Of a stretch of 64,000 bases of DNA, positions 1-8,711 are shown piece after piece. This DNA comes from VRUE01 sp963774405 (GTDB lineage Bacteria > Actinomycetota > Thermoleophilia > Solirubrobacterales > 70-9). Within the stretch, counting starts at the first letter, position 1. Each line of letters opens with the position of its first letter. The notes under the pieces are model-generated. The model searched no databases. It was not told the origin of the DNA and saw only the letters and a list, made by a program, of their open reading frames with translations. Location of the stretch: contig CAVZEV010000007.1 of the NCBI GenBank assembly GCA_963774405.1, forward strand, positions 124,001-188,000, written 5' to 3'. The position numbers and the translations under genes were made by a program.

Positions 1-1
1 C

Positions 2-386
2 GCCGAGACCTTCGCCTGCGGGCCCGCCCGCCCTGCTCGACGCGGTGCGCGGCACCTGGGCCAACGGCCTCGAGCAGCGCCTCCACGTCGAGAGCTTCGT
101 CCCGCCCACCCTGGTCCCCGTCGGCGAGCCCGGTGAGGGCTCGATCCGCTTCGCCGGCTCGGACCTCGAGGTGGAGAACAGCGGCGCCTCGATCCTCGAG
201 CAGGCCGAGCGGGCCGGCATCCAGGCGCAGTCGGGCTGCCGCATGGGGATCTGCCACACCTGCACCTGCCGCAAGCTGAGCGGCACCGTCAAGAACCTGC
301 TCACCGACGAGGTCTCGGCCGCGCCCGACGAGGAGATCCAGCTCTGTATCTCGGCGCCCCTCAGCGATCTCGTCATCGACCTTTGA
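2..386 (+). CDS. Ferredoxin reductase, C-terminal [2Fe-2S] domain (5' partial)
   Basis: End of a protein cut by the window edge. The plant-type ferredoxin domain is clear: CRMGICHTC (C-x4-C-x2-C) and a fourth Cys about 30 residues later (QLCIS). Upstream, frame 2 reads ETFACGP, typical of the end of an NAD(P)-binding ferredoxin-reductase domain, and continues as PALLDAV in frame 3; one extra base near position 25 explains the switch. The stop lies 25 bases before an acyl desaturase, the usual electron acceptor of such reductases (compare mycobacterial Rv3230c with DesA3). Likely role: passing electrons from NADPH through FAD and the 2Fe-2S cluster to the desaturase di-iron centre. The pairing is inferred from adjacency and family precedent. 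Confidence 0.85.
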   Translation, partial: PRPSPAGPPALLDAVRGTWANGLEQRLHVESFVPPTLVPVGEPGEGSIRFAGSDLEVENSGASILEQAERAGIQAQSGCRMGICHTCTCRKLSGTVKNLLTDEVSAAPDEEIQLCISAPLSDLVIDL

Positions 387-411
387 ACCGACTTTCAACG
401 AAAGGCAGCCA

Positions 412-1555
412 ATGAGCACCACGACCGAAAGCCAAATCCCCCTCACGCCCGAGCAGATCGAGAGCTTCGGCGAGGAGCTCGACGCGATCCGCCGGCGCGT
501 GCTCGCCGACCGCGGCGAATCCGACGCCAACTACATCCGCAAGGTGATCCGCGCCCAGCGCGGGCTCGAGGCCGCCGGCCGCGGCCTGCTCTGGGCGGGA
601 GTCTTCCCGCCGGCCTGGGTCGCCGGCACCGCCGCCCTCTCGCTCTCCAAGATCCTCGACAACATGGAGATCGGCCACAACGTGATGCACGGCCAGTACG
701 ACTGGATGAACGACCCGGCGCTCTCCGGCAAGAAGTTCGAGTGGGACAACGCCTGCCCGGCCGACCAGTGGCGCCACTCGCACAACTACATGCACCACAC
801 CCACACCAACATCGTCGGCAAGGACCGCGACATCGGCTACGGCGTTCTGCGCATGTCAGAGGACCAGGAGCTGGCGCCCCTACTACCTCGGCAACCCGGT
901 CTACGCGACCCTGCTGGCGCTGTTCTTCCAGTACGGCGTCGCCCTGCACGATCTCGAAACCGAGCGCCTGGCGACCGGTGAAGTCAAGCTGGCCGAAAAG
1001 CGCGAGCTGGTCAAGGGGATATGGAAGAAGGTCCGCCGCCAGACGCTCAAGGACTACGTGATCTTCCCGGCGCTCTCGGGCCCGTTCTTCCTCTTCCCCC
1101 TGGCCGGCAACGCGACCGCCAACCTGGTCCGCAACGTCTGGTCGTTCACGATCATCTTCTGCGGCCACTTCCCGGAAGGCACCCACGAGTTCAGCGAGGA
1201 GGAGACCGAGAACGAGAGCCGCGGCGAGTGGTACTACCGCCAGCTGCTCGGCTCGGCCAACCTCAGCGGCAGCCGGCCCTTCCACATCCTCTCCGGCAAT
1301 CTCAGCTTCCAGATCGAGCACCACCTCTTCCCCGACCTGCCCGCCAACCGCTACGCCGAAATCTCGACCGAGGTGCGCGAGATCTGCAAGCGCTACGGCA
1401 TCCCCTACAACGTCGGCCCGCTGGGCAAGCAGTTCGGCAGCGTGGTCAAGAAGATCTGCCGCCTGGCGCTTCCCGACCGCAAGCGCGGCGTCGAGGGCCC
1501 GCCGCCCGCCGCCGAGCAGAGCGGCGAGAAGGAGCGCGTAGCCGTCGCCGCCTGA
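412..1555 (+). CDS. Membrane fatty-acid (acyl) desaturase, frame broken once
   Basis: Membrane di-iron fatty-acid desaturase. All three histidine boxes are visible: HNVMH, HSHNYMHH and, after the frame break, IEHHLFPD, which together bind the two irons. The first part (412 to about 885) is in frame 1 and the rest in frame 2. Removing one C near 883 gives EWRPYYLGNP across the junction, so this is one gene of about 380 codons with a +1 base, probably an assembly error. Hydrophobic segments flank the His boxes as expected for an inner-membrane enzyme that puts a double bond into acyl chains. It follows the ferredoxin reductase by 25 bases, suggesting co-transcription. Start ATG has GAAAGG upstream. 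The exact position it desaturates cannot be told. Confidence 0.88.
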
Positions 1556-1568
1556 CGCGCTGGCTGCC

Positions 1569-1582
1569 GAGCCGCGCGGCTC
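1569..1582. terminator. GC-rich palindrome between convergent genes
   Basis: A 14-base perfect palindrome (GAGCCGCGCGGCTC) lies between the desaturase stop and the stop of the convergent Fur-family gene. It could end transcription from both sides, but no T-run is present, so this is only a candidate. Confidence 0.35.
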
Positions 1583-1584
1583 GC

Positions 1585-2032
1585 TCAGGCCGCGCAGCGC
1601 TTGCAGCGGCCGCGGATCGTCACCTCGTGCTCGGTGGCGTCGAAGCTGATCCGACCGCTCGACCTTGTCGATCGCCCGCTCCAGCGAGGCGTCCTCGAAG
1701 GGGATCATCCGGCCGCAGTCGCGACAGATCGCGTGGTGGTGGTGCTCGCCGTCGGACTCGATGCGCTCATAGCCCGCGACTCCCCGCGCGACCTCGATGC
1801 GGCGCAGCAGGCCGAGCTGCTCGAGCTGCTCGAGCGCGCGGTAGATGCTGGCCCGCCCCACCCCGGCCTTGCGCCGCCGCAGCTCGTCGTCGAGGTCCAG
1901 CGCGGTGACGGCGCAATCGTGGCGAGCGAGGGCCTCGACGACGACGGTGCGGGCGCCGCCGCGGCGGTAGCCGGCGGCTCGCAGGGTGGCGAGAGCGTGC
2001 TCGGCCCAGCGCGTGCGGGTGGCGGTGCTCAT
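1585..2032 (-). CDS. zur: Fur-family regulator, probable zinc regulator (Zur)
   Basis: Fur-superfamily metal-responsive repressor of about 149 residues. N-terminal winged helix (AALDLDDELRRR... VGRASIYRALEQLEQLGLL) then the dimerisation/metal domain with GEHHHHAICRDCG (His cluster and CxxC) and, after correcting one extra base near 1651, a second CxxC-type pair (RCKRCAA, stop at 1585). Its ATG overlaps the stop of the upstream permease gene (ATGA), making it the last gene of a zinc-type ABC operon. That position is the evidence for Zur rather than Fur or PerR function; expected role is zinc-dependent repression of the operon it belongs to. A candidate box lies in front of znuA (5652-5666). 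Confidence 0.82.
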
Positions 2033-2908
2033 GCTTCCGATCCTAGAGACAGCTCGCCGCCCACCCGGTCGATTCCCCCCGCCCCGTGCGGGCGGGCACG
2101 CCGGCGCCAGCGGGCGACGGCGGCGGCGAGCAGGAAGGCAGCGGTGGCGACGCCGATCACCGCGGTGCTCGCCGGCAGCGCCGGGACCCCGGTAGCTGAG
2201 CGCCAGCCCGGCCCACATCGAGCCGACGGCGATCGCGCCCGAGAGCCAGAGGCCGCGCCAGGGGTTGTCGGCAAGCAGCCGCGCCGCGCCGCCCGGCGCC
2301 GCCAGGAGGCCGAGCAGGAGGAGCGCGCCGACCGCCTGCGTCGCCTCCGCCGCGACCACCGCCAGGAGGATGAAGAAGCCGAGGCCGAGCGCCCGCACCG
2401 GCACGCCGAGGCCGCGCGCCACCTCGTGGTCGACCGAGGCGAAGAGCAGCGGCCGGGCGATCGCCAGCAGCGCCAGGCAGGCGAGGATCGCGATCGCCGC
2501 GGCGAGGCGGGCGTCGGGCGGGGAGAGGCCGAGGATCGAGCCGAAGAGGACGCGGACCGCGGCGGTGCCGTTGGAGCCGCTCGAGCCGCTGATGAAGATC
2601 GAGAGGAAGAGCGCGCCGAGGCCGAGGACCCAGGCGAAGACCGAGCCGATCACGACGTCGTCGGGACGGGCGCGCTCGCCGAGCAGCCCCATCCCGCTCG
2701 CCACCGCGATCGTCGCCACGAACAGACCGAGCCTGACGTCGACTCCCGCCGCCGCGGCAGCCAGGGCGCCGGTGAAGGCAACGTGGCTGAGCGCATCGCC
2801 GGCGAAGACCTGGCTGCGCAGGACGACGAAGTAGCCGATCAGCCCGCAGGCAAGCGCGACCGGGGTGCCGGCGAGAAGGGCGTTGCGCATGAACTCATGG
2901 GCGAGCAT
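2029..2908 (-). CDS. znuB: Zinc/manganese ABC transporter permease (second copy), frame broken
   Basis: ABC-3 family inner-membrane permease with about eight hydrophobic segments, starting MLAHEFMRNALLAG and containing LRSQVFAGDALSHVAF, a typical sequence of ZnuB/MntB-type permeases. Near 2200 the frame switches: LALSYR continues as VPALPASTAVIGVATAAFLL and ends GSEA with a stop overlapping the next gene. Its ATG overlaps the stop of the first permease gene by ATGA. Two non-identical permease subunits in one operon suggest a heterodimeric channel or a duplicated subunit. Transported metal is inferred to be zinc from the co-encoded binding protein and Fur-type regulator; manganese cannot be excluded. 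Confidence 0.85.
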
Positions 2909-3798
2909 CAGGCCGGCTCTCCCGTCGGCAGGGCGATCGGGCGGCGGCGGACCGCGCCCAGGCACAACCGCACCAGCACGTAGAGGCCAAAGGAGAGGCT
3001 GGTCACCCAGAAGCCGACCGGGTAGGGCGAGAAGTAGGAGATCGTCAGACCGAGCCAGGTGACCGCCAGCGCCAGGGCAACCGAGAGCGCCAGCCCCGGG
3101 ACCGGCCGCGCCGTGATCTGCTGCGCCGTCGCCGCCGGCGTCACCAGCAGGGCGAAGACGAGCAGGGCGCCGGTAATCTCGGCAGTGGCGGCGACCGCCA
3201 GGCCGAGCAGGAGCAGGAAGAGCACCGCGAGCGCCCGCGTCGGCACCCCGGCGGCGCGGGCGACCTCGCCGTCGACCGAGGCGAAGAGCAGCGGCCGCCC
3301 GATCGCCACGAGCGCGAGCAGGGCGGCGAGGGCGATCCAAAGCAGCGTCGCCACCTGCCCGGTGGTGATGCCGAGGAAGGTGCCGAAGAGCAGCGACTCG
3401 AGACCGGCGAGCTGGCCGCTGTAGAGGTTGACGAAGAGGAAGCCGAGGCCGAGGCCGAAGGCCTGGACGGTGCCGATCGCCGCCGACTCGCCGCTGCGCG
3501 CCGTCCGGGCGGGGCCGCTGAGCGCGGCGAGGACGAGCGCTCCGAGGCCGCAGGCGCCGAAGTAGCCGAGGGCGATCGGCAAGCCGGCCAGGGTCGCCCC
3601 CGCCGCGCCCGGGAAGGCGATCACCGAGAGCGTGTGGCCGGCGAAGGTCTGGCGGCGCAGGACCATGAACCAGCCGATCGCGCCCGCCATCACGGCGACG
3701 ATCGTCCCCGCCTGCAGGGCGTTGACCATGAAGGGGAATTCGGTCAGCTGTTCGTAGTCGCTGAGGGGATTCCAGGAGAGGGCGGCGAGCTCAGCCAT
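2908..3798 (-). CDS. znuB: Zinc/manganese ABC transporter permease (first copy)
   Basis: 296-residue ABC-3 family permease. Contains LRRQTFAGHTLSVIAFPGAAGA, matching the conserved LR.Q.F.G.t.sh.a.pG segment of ZnuB-type permeases, and eight or so membrane segments. It overlaps the ATPase gene by 8 bases at its start and the second permease by 4 bases at its end, so translation is coupled. Forms the membrane channel of the metal importer with the adjacent permease and ATPase. Paralogous to its downstream neighbour: both have LLFASVD.EVAR.GVP.RAL. Confidence 0.88.
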   Translation of the reverse strand: MAELAALSWNPLSDYEQLTEFPFMVNALQAGTIVAVMAGAIGWFMVLRRQTFAGHTLSVIAFPGAAGATLAGLPIALGYFGACGLGALVLAALSGPARTARSGESAAIGTVQAFGLGLGFLFVNLYSGQLAGLESLLFGTFLGITTGQVATLLWIALAALLALVAIGRPLLFASVDGEVARAAGVPTRALAVLFLLLLGLAVAATAEITGALLVFALLVTPAATAQQITARPVPGLALSVALALAVTWLGLTISYFSPYPVGFWVTSLSFGLYVLVRLCLGAVRRRPIALPTGEPA

Positions 3799-4660
3799 GG
3801 TCGTGGCGGTCGTGGTGATGGGCCGGGGGCTCGGGCGTGCCGACGACGACGAGGCGCCCGTCGGAGGTCTCCAACACCTCGATCGGCACCCCGTAGAGGC
3901 GGCTCAGGGTCGGTCCGTCGATCACCTCGCGCGGCGCGCCCTGCACGCCGCGGCCGCGGGCGAAGTAGACGACCCGGTCGAGGTAGCCGAGGATCGGGTT
4001 GACGTCGTGGGCGACCAGCAGCACCGTCACCCCCTGGCTGTTGCAGATCCGCTGGACGAGCGAGGCGATCGCCCCCTGGTTGGAGAGGTCGAGGCTGTCG
4101 AGCGGCTCGTCGAGCAGCAGGATCTCCGGCTCGCGGACCAGCGCCTGGGCGATCAGCAGCCGCTGCTGCTCGCCGCCGGAGAGCGAGCCGATCGGCCGCG
4201 AGGCGTACTCGCCGGCGCCGACGAGCTCGATCATCTGCTCGACCCGCTCGCGGGCGCGGCGGTCGGCGCGGCTGAGGGCCGGCGGCAGCGGCAGGCCCCA
4301 GCGGGCGCCGTCGAGGCCGAGCCGGACCATGTCGACGCCGCGGATCCGCGTGCCGGAGTCGAAGCTGCGCCGCTGCGGCAGGTAGCCGATCCGGCTCCTC
4401 GCCGCGCCGGGCTCCTCGCCCAGCACCGTCGCCCTGCCGGCACTGAGCGGCAGCAGGCCGAGCACGACGTGGAGCAGGGTCGACTTGCCGGCACCGTTGG
4501 GGCCGAGCACGGCGACGAACTCGCCCCTGCCGATCCGCAGGTCGAGGCCCGACCAGATCGGGACGGTGCCACGGGTGACGGCGGCCCCCTCGAGTCGGAT
4601 CGCCTCGCCATCGTGCCGCCGCCCCGCGGGCACGGGGCCGGTTTTCGCCGCCGCCTCCAT
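3791..4660 (-). CDS. znuC: Zinc-type ABC transporter ATP-binding protein
   Basis: 289-residue ABC ATPase. Walker A GPNGAGKST, signature LSGGEQQR, Walker B ILLLDEPLDSLD and the switch His (VAHDVN) are all present. The C-terminus is His-rich (PPAHHHDRHDHG), a common metal-binding tail in zinc transport proteins. It starts one base after the znuA stop and overlaps the first permease, so it powers the ZnuA-ZnuB importer. No truncation or frame break. Confidence 0.92.
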   Translation of the reverse strand: MEAAAKTGPVPAGRRHDGEAIRLEGAAVTRGTVPIWSGLDLRIGRGEFVAVLGPNGAGKSTLLHVVLGLLPLSAGRATVLGEEPGAARSRIGYLPQRRSFDSGTRIRGVDMVRLGLDGARWGLPLPPALSRADRRARERVEQMIELVGAGEYASRPIGSLSGGEQQRLLIAQALVREPEILLLDEPLDSLDLSNQGAIASLVQRICNSQGVTVLLVAHDVNPILGYLDRVVYFARGRGVQGAPREVIDGPTLSRLYGVPIEVLETSDGRLVVVGTPEPPAHHHDRHDHG

Positions 4661-4661
4661 C

Positions 4662-5579
4662 TCAGCCTCCCGCCCTGGCCAGCGCCGCCCTGATGCCCTT
4701 CAGCTCCCTGGACATCCAGTCCTGGAAACCGGCGCCTTCGGGGGTAAGGGTCTCGGTCACGGTGGCAACCGGGATTGCGGCCGCTTCGGCTTCTTCGTTG
4801 AGGCGCTTCACGTCAGGGGTAGCGTTCTGGCTGTTGTAGACCCAGAGCTTGATCAGGTGGTCCTTGATCTGTTCGTCGGCACTCGCCTTCTCGGCGGGCG
4901 TCGGTTCGGTCCCCTCGGCGATCCCGTCGATGAACCCCTTCGGGGTGATCAGCCTGAGCCCGAGCGAGGGCGCCAGCGGTTCGAAGATGCTCTCCGAGGC
5001 GCCGACCGGCGTGCCCGAGTAGCTCGACTTGATCTCTGAGATCAGTTCGTCGTATTCGGCCAGGCCCTCGGTTTCGAAGGCTTCCTGCTGCCGGTCGAAG
5101 TAGGAGTCGTTGCCGGGCAGCGCTTCCTTGTAGTCGGCGACGATCGCGTCGATCACCCTATGGACCGAGGCCGGCGAGTACCACTGGTGCGGGTTGTCGC
5201 CCTCCTTCAGCCCGAGGACATCCCCCACCGTGAGTTCGGTGCGGCCTTCGGCGGGGCTGGCCGCGAGCAGCTTCGAGGCCCATTCGTCGTAGCCGATCCC
5301 GTTGACGATCGAGACCTCAGACCCGGCCAGCGCCCTCGCGTCTTCGCTCGTCGGTTCGTAGTCGTGGGGGTCGACGGCGGGGTTGGTGATGATGCTCCTC
5401 ACCGCCACCCTGTTGCCACCTAGCTGTGCGGCGATCGAGCCCCAGAAGTCCTCGGCGGCGACCACGTTCAGCTTGCCCGAGGGGCCGCCGGAGGGCGACC
5501 CCGAGCCTCCGCAGCCCGCGATCAGAACGGCAACGAGAGCGGCGATCGGCAGGGCGACGAGGCGACGCGGCAACGGCAT
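4662..5579 (-). CDS. znuA: Zinc-type ABC transporter substrate-binding lipoprotein
   Basis: 305-residue cluster A-1 (TroA/ZnuA-like) solute-binding protein. Lipobox VLIAGC near residue 23 gives a membrane-anchored lipoprotein. Family sequence is clear: VVAAEDFWGSIAAQLGGNRV, NPAVDPHDYEPT, NPHQWYSP. These contain His residues normally used as metal ligands (PHDYEP, NPHQW). There is no long His-rich loop, unlike enterobacterial ZnuA, so Mn2+ specificity is not fully excluded. First gene of the operon; a hairpin and a Zur-like box lie upstream. A GAAGGAGATTCC-like stretch precedes the ATG. Confidence 0.9.
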   Translation of the reverse strand: MPLPRRLVALPIAALVAVLIAGCGGSGSPSGGPSGKLNVVAAEDFWGSIAAQLGGNRVAVRSIITNPAVDPHDYEPTSEDARALAGSEVSIVNGIGYDEWASKLLAASPAEGRTELTVGDVLGLKEGDNPHQWYSPASVHRVIDAIVADYKEALPGNDSYFDRQQEAFETEGLAEYDELISEIKSSYSGTPVGASESIFEPLAPSLGLRLITPKGFIDGIAEGTEPTPAEKASADEQIKDHLIKLWVYNSQNATPDVKRLNEEAEAAAIPVATVTETLTPEGAGFQDWMSRELKGIRAALARAGG

Positions 5580-5605
5580 GGAATCTCCTTGATCGGTTCG
5601 GGCCC

Positions 5606-5634
5606 GCGGCGACGGGCCTGATTCCCGTCGCCGC
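5606..5634. promoter_or_regulatory. Strong hairpin in the znuA leader
   Basis: Perfect 11-base inverted repeat GCGGCGACGGG / CCCGTCGCCGC with a 7-base loop, between the candidate promoter/Zur box and the znuA start. It could act as an mRNA leader structure or stop transcription arriving from the copper cluster upstream. No T-run follows. Confidence 0.45.
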
Positions 5635-5651
5635 GCACCCTACACCATAAA

Positions 5652-5666
5652 TGAGACTCGTTCTCT
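5652..5666. promoter_or_regulatory. Candidate Zur box upstream of znuA
   Basis: TGAGACTCGTTCTCT, an imperfect 7-1-7 palindrome matching 10 of 13 defined positions of the actinobacterial Zur-type TGAnAATnATTnTCA pattern. It lies about 73 bases before znuA, and on the minus strand TATGGT just downstream fits a -10 hexamer. It is the only such match I noticed near this operon. Assignment rests on the Fur-family gene in the same operon. Confidence 0.5.
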
Positions 5667-5692
5667 TTCCCATCTTTGTCCTGGAGGCGGTG

Positions 5693-6464
5693 CTAGCTCA
5701 CTTTCCGGATCGCCGCTTCGATCGCTTCGGCCGAGCCGGGCGTCCCCAGAGCTTCCGTGCCACCCGGACCTTCGACGGCAAACGAGGGCGTGCCGTTGAA
5801 TTCGAAGCGGCTGCCGGCTTCTTCGGTCGTCTTCGCGACCTCGGCCAGCACCCGCTTGCTCTTGCGATCGGCGTTCCACTTCTTCAGGTTCGGCACCCCG
5901 GCGCCCTTGGCGATCGAGGTGAGGAATTCGTCGGTGACGTAGCCCGAGCCCTCCTTGCCCTGGTTGCGGTAGAAGAGCTCGATGAAGTTCCAGCCGCGGC
6001 CCTGTTCGCCGGCGGCGATCGCCGCGGCGCCGGCGGGCACCGACTGCTGGCTGATGATCGTGAAGTTGCGGAACTCGATCTTCGCTTCGCCCGTGCCAAC
6101 CGGCCCGGAGATGATTTCCGGGATCACTTCTTCGGAGTAGGCCTTGCAGACCGGGCACTGCAGATCGCCGAACTCGAGCAGCCGCACCTTCGCTCCCGGT
6201 TCGCCGAGCACCAGGTTCTTCTGCGGCACTCCCTGCAGCTCGGGTTTCCACTTCGCTCACGTCGACCAGGTTGCTCGCGTCGCCGCCGCTGCTCTTGCCC
6301 TGGTTCTGGCTGACCACGATCAGCACCACGACGACGATGGCCGCGAGCGCCGCGGCAATGCCGGCAAACTGGATCAGACGCTTGCGGCGCTCCTGCCCGT
6401 GGACTTCGCTCTCTTCCTCCAGCCGCTGTTCGCGGCGTTTTTCACGCTCTCGCTTGTTGCTCAT
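5693..6464 (-). CDS. Membrane-anchored DsbA-family thiol-disulfide protein, frame broken
   Basis: Thioredoxin-fold protein of about 256 residues. N-terminus is charged (SNKREREKRREQRLEEE), then one membrane segment (IAAALAAIVVVVLIVV), then a periplasm-side DsbA-like domain with EFGDLQCPVCK (active-site CPVC) and a cis-Pro region NGTPSFAV. The anchor and the domain are in different frames; one extra base near 6245 joins them as ELQGVPQKNLVLGEPG. Family role is disulfide oxidation or isomerisation outside the membrane (compare BdbD). It is the last gene on the copper-cluster strand, 46 bases after the preceding gene, so it may help fold or reduce the Cys-containing copper proteins; that link is inference. 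Confidence 0.82.
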
Positions 6465-6510
6465 CGTTCTCCTCCTGTCGAGTCTTCGAATTTACCTTGG
6501 TACTCGCCGT

Positions 6511-7542
6511 TCAGCGCTTCACCTCACGCAGGGCCCTTTCCAGTTCCGGCACCCCCCACGCTCCCTCGATACGGGTGCGAATGATCCCGTGGCGGTCGAT
6601 CACGAAGAGCCAGGGCTCGCTGGGCAGGTGATAGGCCTGGACCTGCGGGCGCACGCCGGCCCTCGGGTTGTTGCCCCTGTAGATCTCCATGTGGATGAAG
6701 GCGACGCCCTTGCCGTCGGTCTGCTTGACCTGCTCGGCCTCGTCGACGACCGGGCCACAGACGCGGCTCTGGCAGAACTGCGGCGTGGCGAAGAGCAGCA
6801 CCACCGGCTCTTTACCGAGCACCTCGGCCAGATCTTCGTGCATGTCATCCGGCGGTATACGCGTGTCGATCTTGCTCAGTTCGCCGCCGACGTCGGCGGC
6901 GGTCGGGGTGTGGACGCGCGGCGCCGCTTCGCCGACGTCAGGCGGGTTCGCCGGGCTCTTGGGGAAGCCCTTCTGCGGCTTTGGGAAGTGACCGACGACG
7001 GCGCTCGGCACGAAGGTCGCCTTGGTCGAGCCGCCTTCCTCGGACATCGCCAGCACCTGCCATTCGCCGTTGGCGCTCAGCGGCACCCCGTCGGCGACGT
7101 AGACGACCTTCGCGGCGGAGGGGTCTTTGCCCGTGGTTTCGGCAATGAAGGCCGACTGCGTCGCGAGCGATTCGATCCGCGCCGGGAAGGGACCGATCGC
7201 CTTGCCGTTGCCGCCGTGGGCGAAGTAGAGGGCGATCTTGGCATCGGACACCTGTTCCTTGCTCGTGGTGAAGACGCCGAAGCCGTAGCGATCCCGCCCC
7301 CTGTCGAAGACCAGCTCGGTCGGCAGGACGACGAGTTCGCTTTCGCCGCCGCTCGCCGCGTAGAGCTGCGCCAGTGTCCTGCCCCCCGCCGCGGGGAAAT
7401 CCGAGCGCGGCGGCGCGGGCGCGGCGCTGATGCCGCTGTAGCGGTTGCCGCAACCGACCGCCGACAGGGCCAGGGCCAGAGCCAGGCAGGCGAGGGTAGC
7501 CACCCGCCGCAGTCGGCCCGTGCTTGCCTTGCGCAGCCTCAT
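6511..7542 (-). CDS. Lipoprotein with C-terminal thioredoxin-like domain
   Basis: 343-residue lipoprotein (lipobox LSAVGC near residue 31). The N-terminal 200 residues are unrecognised. The C-terminal part is thioredoxin-like: VVLLFATPQFCQSRVCGPVVDE, then a strand-helix pattern and EPWLFVIDRHGIIRTRIEG. The two cysteines are spaced C-x4-C (CQSRVC) instead of C-x2-C, so ordinary disulfide exchange is uncertain; such spacing could bind copper as SCO-type proteins do with C-x3-C. Its ATG overlaps the stop of the upstream gene (ATGA), tying it to the copper cluster. Suggested role, inferred: copper or thiol handling on the outer face of the membrane. Confidence 0.75.
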   Translation of the reverse strand: MRLRKASTGRLRRVATLACLALALALSAVGCGNRYSGISAAPAPPRSDFPAAGGRTLAQLYAASGGESELVVLPTELVFDRGRDRYGFGVFTTSKEQVSDAKIALYFAHGGNGKAIGPFPARIESLATQSAFIAETTGKDPSAAKVVYVADGVPLSANGEWQVLAMSEEGGSTKATFVPSAVVGHFPKPQKGFPKSPANPPDVGEAAPRVHTPTAADVGGELSKIDTRIPPDDMHEDLAEVLGKEPVVLLFATPQFCQSRVCGPVVDEAEQVKQTDGKGVAFIHMEIYRGNNPRAGVRPQVQAYHLPSEPWLFVIDRHGIIRTRIEGAWGVPELERALREVKR

Positions 7543-8711
7543 CGCACCGTCACCGCGTTCGAGGTCGAGCGCTCTGCCCTGTTTTTGAGCGGGATGTAGA
7601 CGACCTGGTATCGGCCCGGCGGCAGCTTCCCTCGCCCAAGGCGCAGCCGGAAGCGCCTGCCGTGAACGCGCCTGACCGCGCGCGGCCTGACTTCGTCGAT
7701 CGGCAGCAGGAGCAACCGCCCCGGCAGCGCCGGGTCGAGCCTACCCGTGATCAGCGTCGCGCCCGAGCGCAGGCGGCGGACGCGGATCTTCGTGCGCGAG
7801 CGCACGTCGACGGTCAGCGTCTGCGAGGAGATGCCTTCGGCGACGGCGCTGAGGCGGGTCACTTCCCGCACCGGAACCGTCGCGGAGAAACCGCCGTCGG
7901 CGGCACTGGTCAGGTGCAGGATCTTGCTGTCGCCGGCCTTGCCGCGGCGGCCGAGGTCAACCGCCACTCCGGGCCGGCCCGGCACCACCTTGCCGCTGAC
8001 CCGAGCCTTGCCCGCGCCCCGCAGGCTCGCAGGCGCGCTGAGCTGAACCGCGACGGTTCCGCCCGAAACGGCGTTGCAGGAACCGACCACGTAGTCGGCG
8101 CCGCGGGCGCTGTCGGTGGGCTCGGTCCCGCCCGGAGCCTGGTCGACCCAATCGGGCAATCCGGCCGTTATGCCGTCGTAGGTGAGGACGAAAGGGCCGG
8201 CCGGCTTGGCGCCCGCAACCGCCCCGGTCGCTTCCGGCACGTCGATCGTCACCGTGCCGCCGAAGGCGGCGTAGACCACGTCGCCTTCGGTCGTCCCCGC
8301 GCTGCTGAACCAGCTCCCCTGAGCGAAGGTGCCGTAGTCATAGCTGAGCGGTTTTTCACCGTGCGGCCAGGCGCGGGCGCGAACGTAGTGGGTCTGGCCA
8401 CCGAGACTGAAGAGCATCGCGAAGCCAGAGCCGTTTTCTTCGGCGTCTTCATGCTCGGGCTCCCAGGTGGCCGAGCGGACTTTGATCGTCGCCGTCAGCC
8501 GGCCGCTTTCCTCGGAGAACCAGGCGGCGAGCACGTCGGAGGAGGAGTGGTGACCGTCGCCGCTGACGTCGCTGATCTGCGGCACCCCGCCGCAGGGCTG
8601 GGGAGCCGCCGCGCTCGCGACCGGGGCGGCGACCGCGACGACCAGGGTGCAGAGAGCGCTCGCGGCCAGGCGCCAAGCGAGGCGCGATCTGGTTTTGCGG
8701 GAGGTGTTCAT
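7539..8711 (-). CDS. Secreted protein of unknown function in the copper cluster
   Basis: 390 residues with a clear signal peptide (LAASALCTLVVAVAAPVASAA). Not recognised. The first half has a HHSSSDVLAAWF segment and an all-beta character; the second half looks like an Ig-type beta domain (VAVQLSAPASLRGAGKARVSGKVV...). Cys pair near the mature N-terminus and at VVGSCNAV. It overlaps both neighbours by ATGA (start with the ycnI stop, stop with the thioredoxin-like lipoprotein start), so it is firmly inside the operon and likely works with YcnI/CopC in the envelope. The HH motif could bind metal, but nothing proves it. Confidence 0.7.
   Translation of the reverse strand: MNTSRKTRSRLAWRLAASALCTLVVAVAAPVASAAAPQPCGGVPQISDVSGDGHHSSSDVLAAWFSEESGRLTATIKVRSATWEPEHEDAEENGSGFAMLFSLGGQTHYVRARAWPHGEKPLSYDYGTFAQGSWFSSAGTTEGDVVYAAFGGTVTIDVPEATGAVAGAKPAGPFVLTYDGITAGLPDWVDQAPGGTEPTDSARGADYVVGSCNAVSGGTVAVQLSAPASLRGAGKARVSGKVVPGRPGVAVDLGRRGKAGDSKILHLTSAADGGFSATVPVREVTRLSAVAEGISSQTLTVDVRSRTKIRVRRLRSGATLITGRLDPALPGRLLLLPIDEVRPRAVRRVHGRRFRLRLGRGKLPPGRYQVVYIPLKNRAERSTSNAVTVR

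Noticed and set aside
443..3340. Very long minus-strand open frame of 965 codons
   Set aside because: It is antisense to the desaturase and spans parts of the permease and Fur genes; only those segments match protein families. High GC leaves long shadow frames open.
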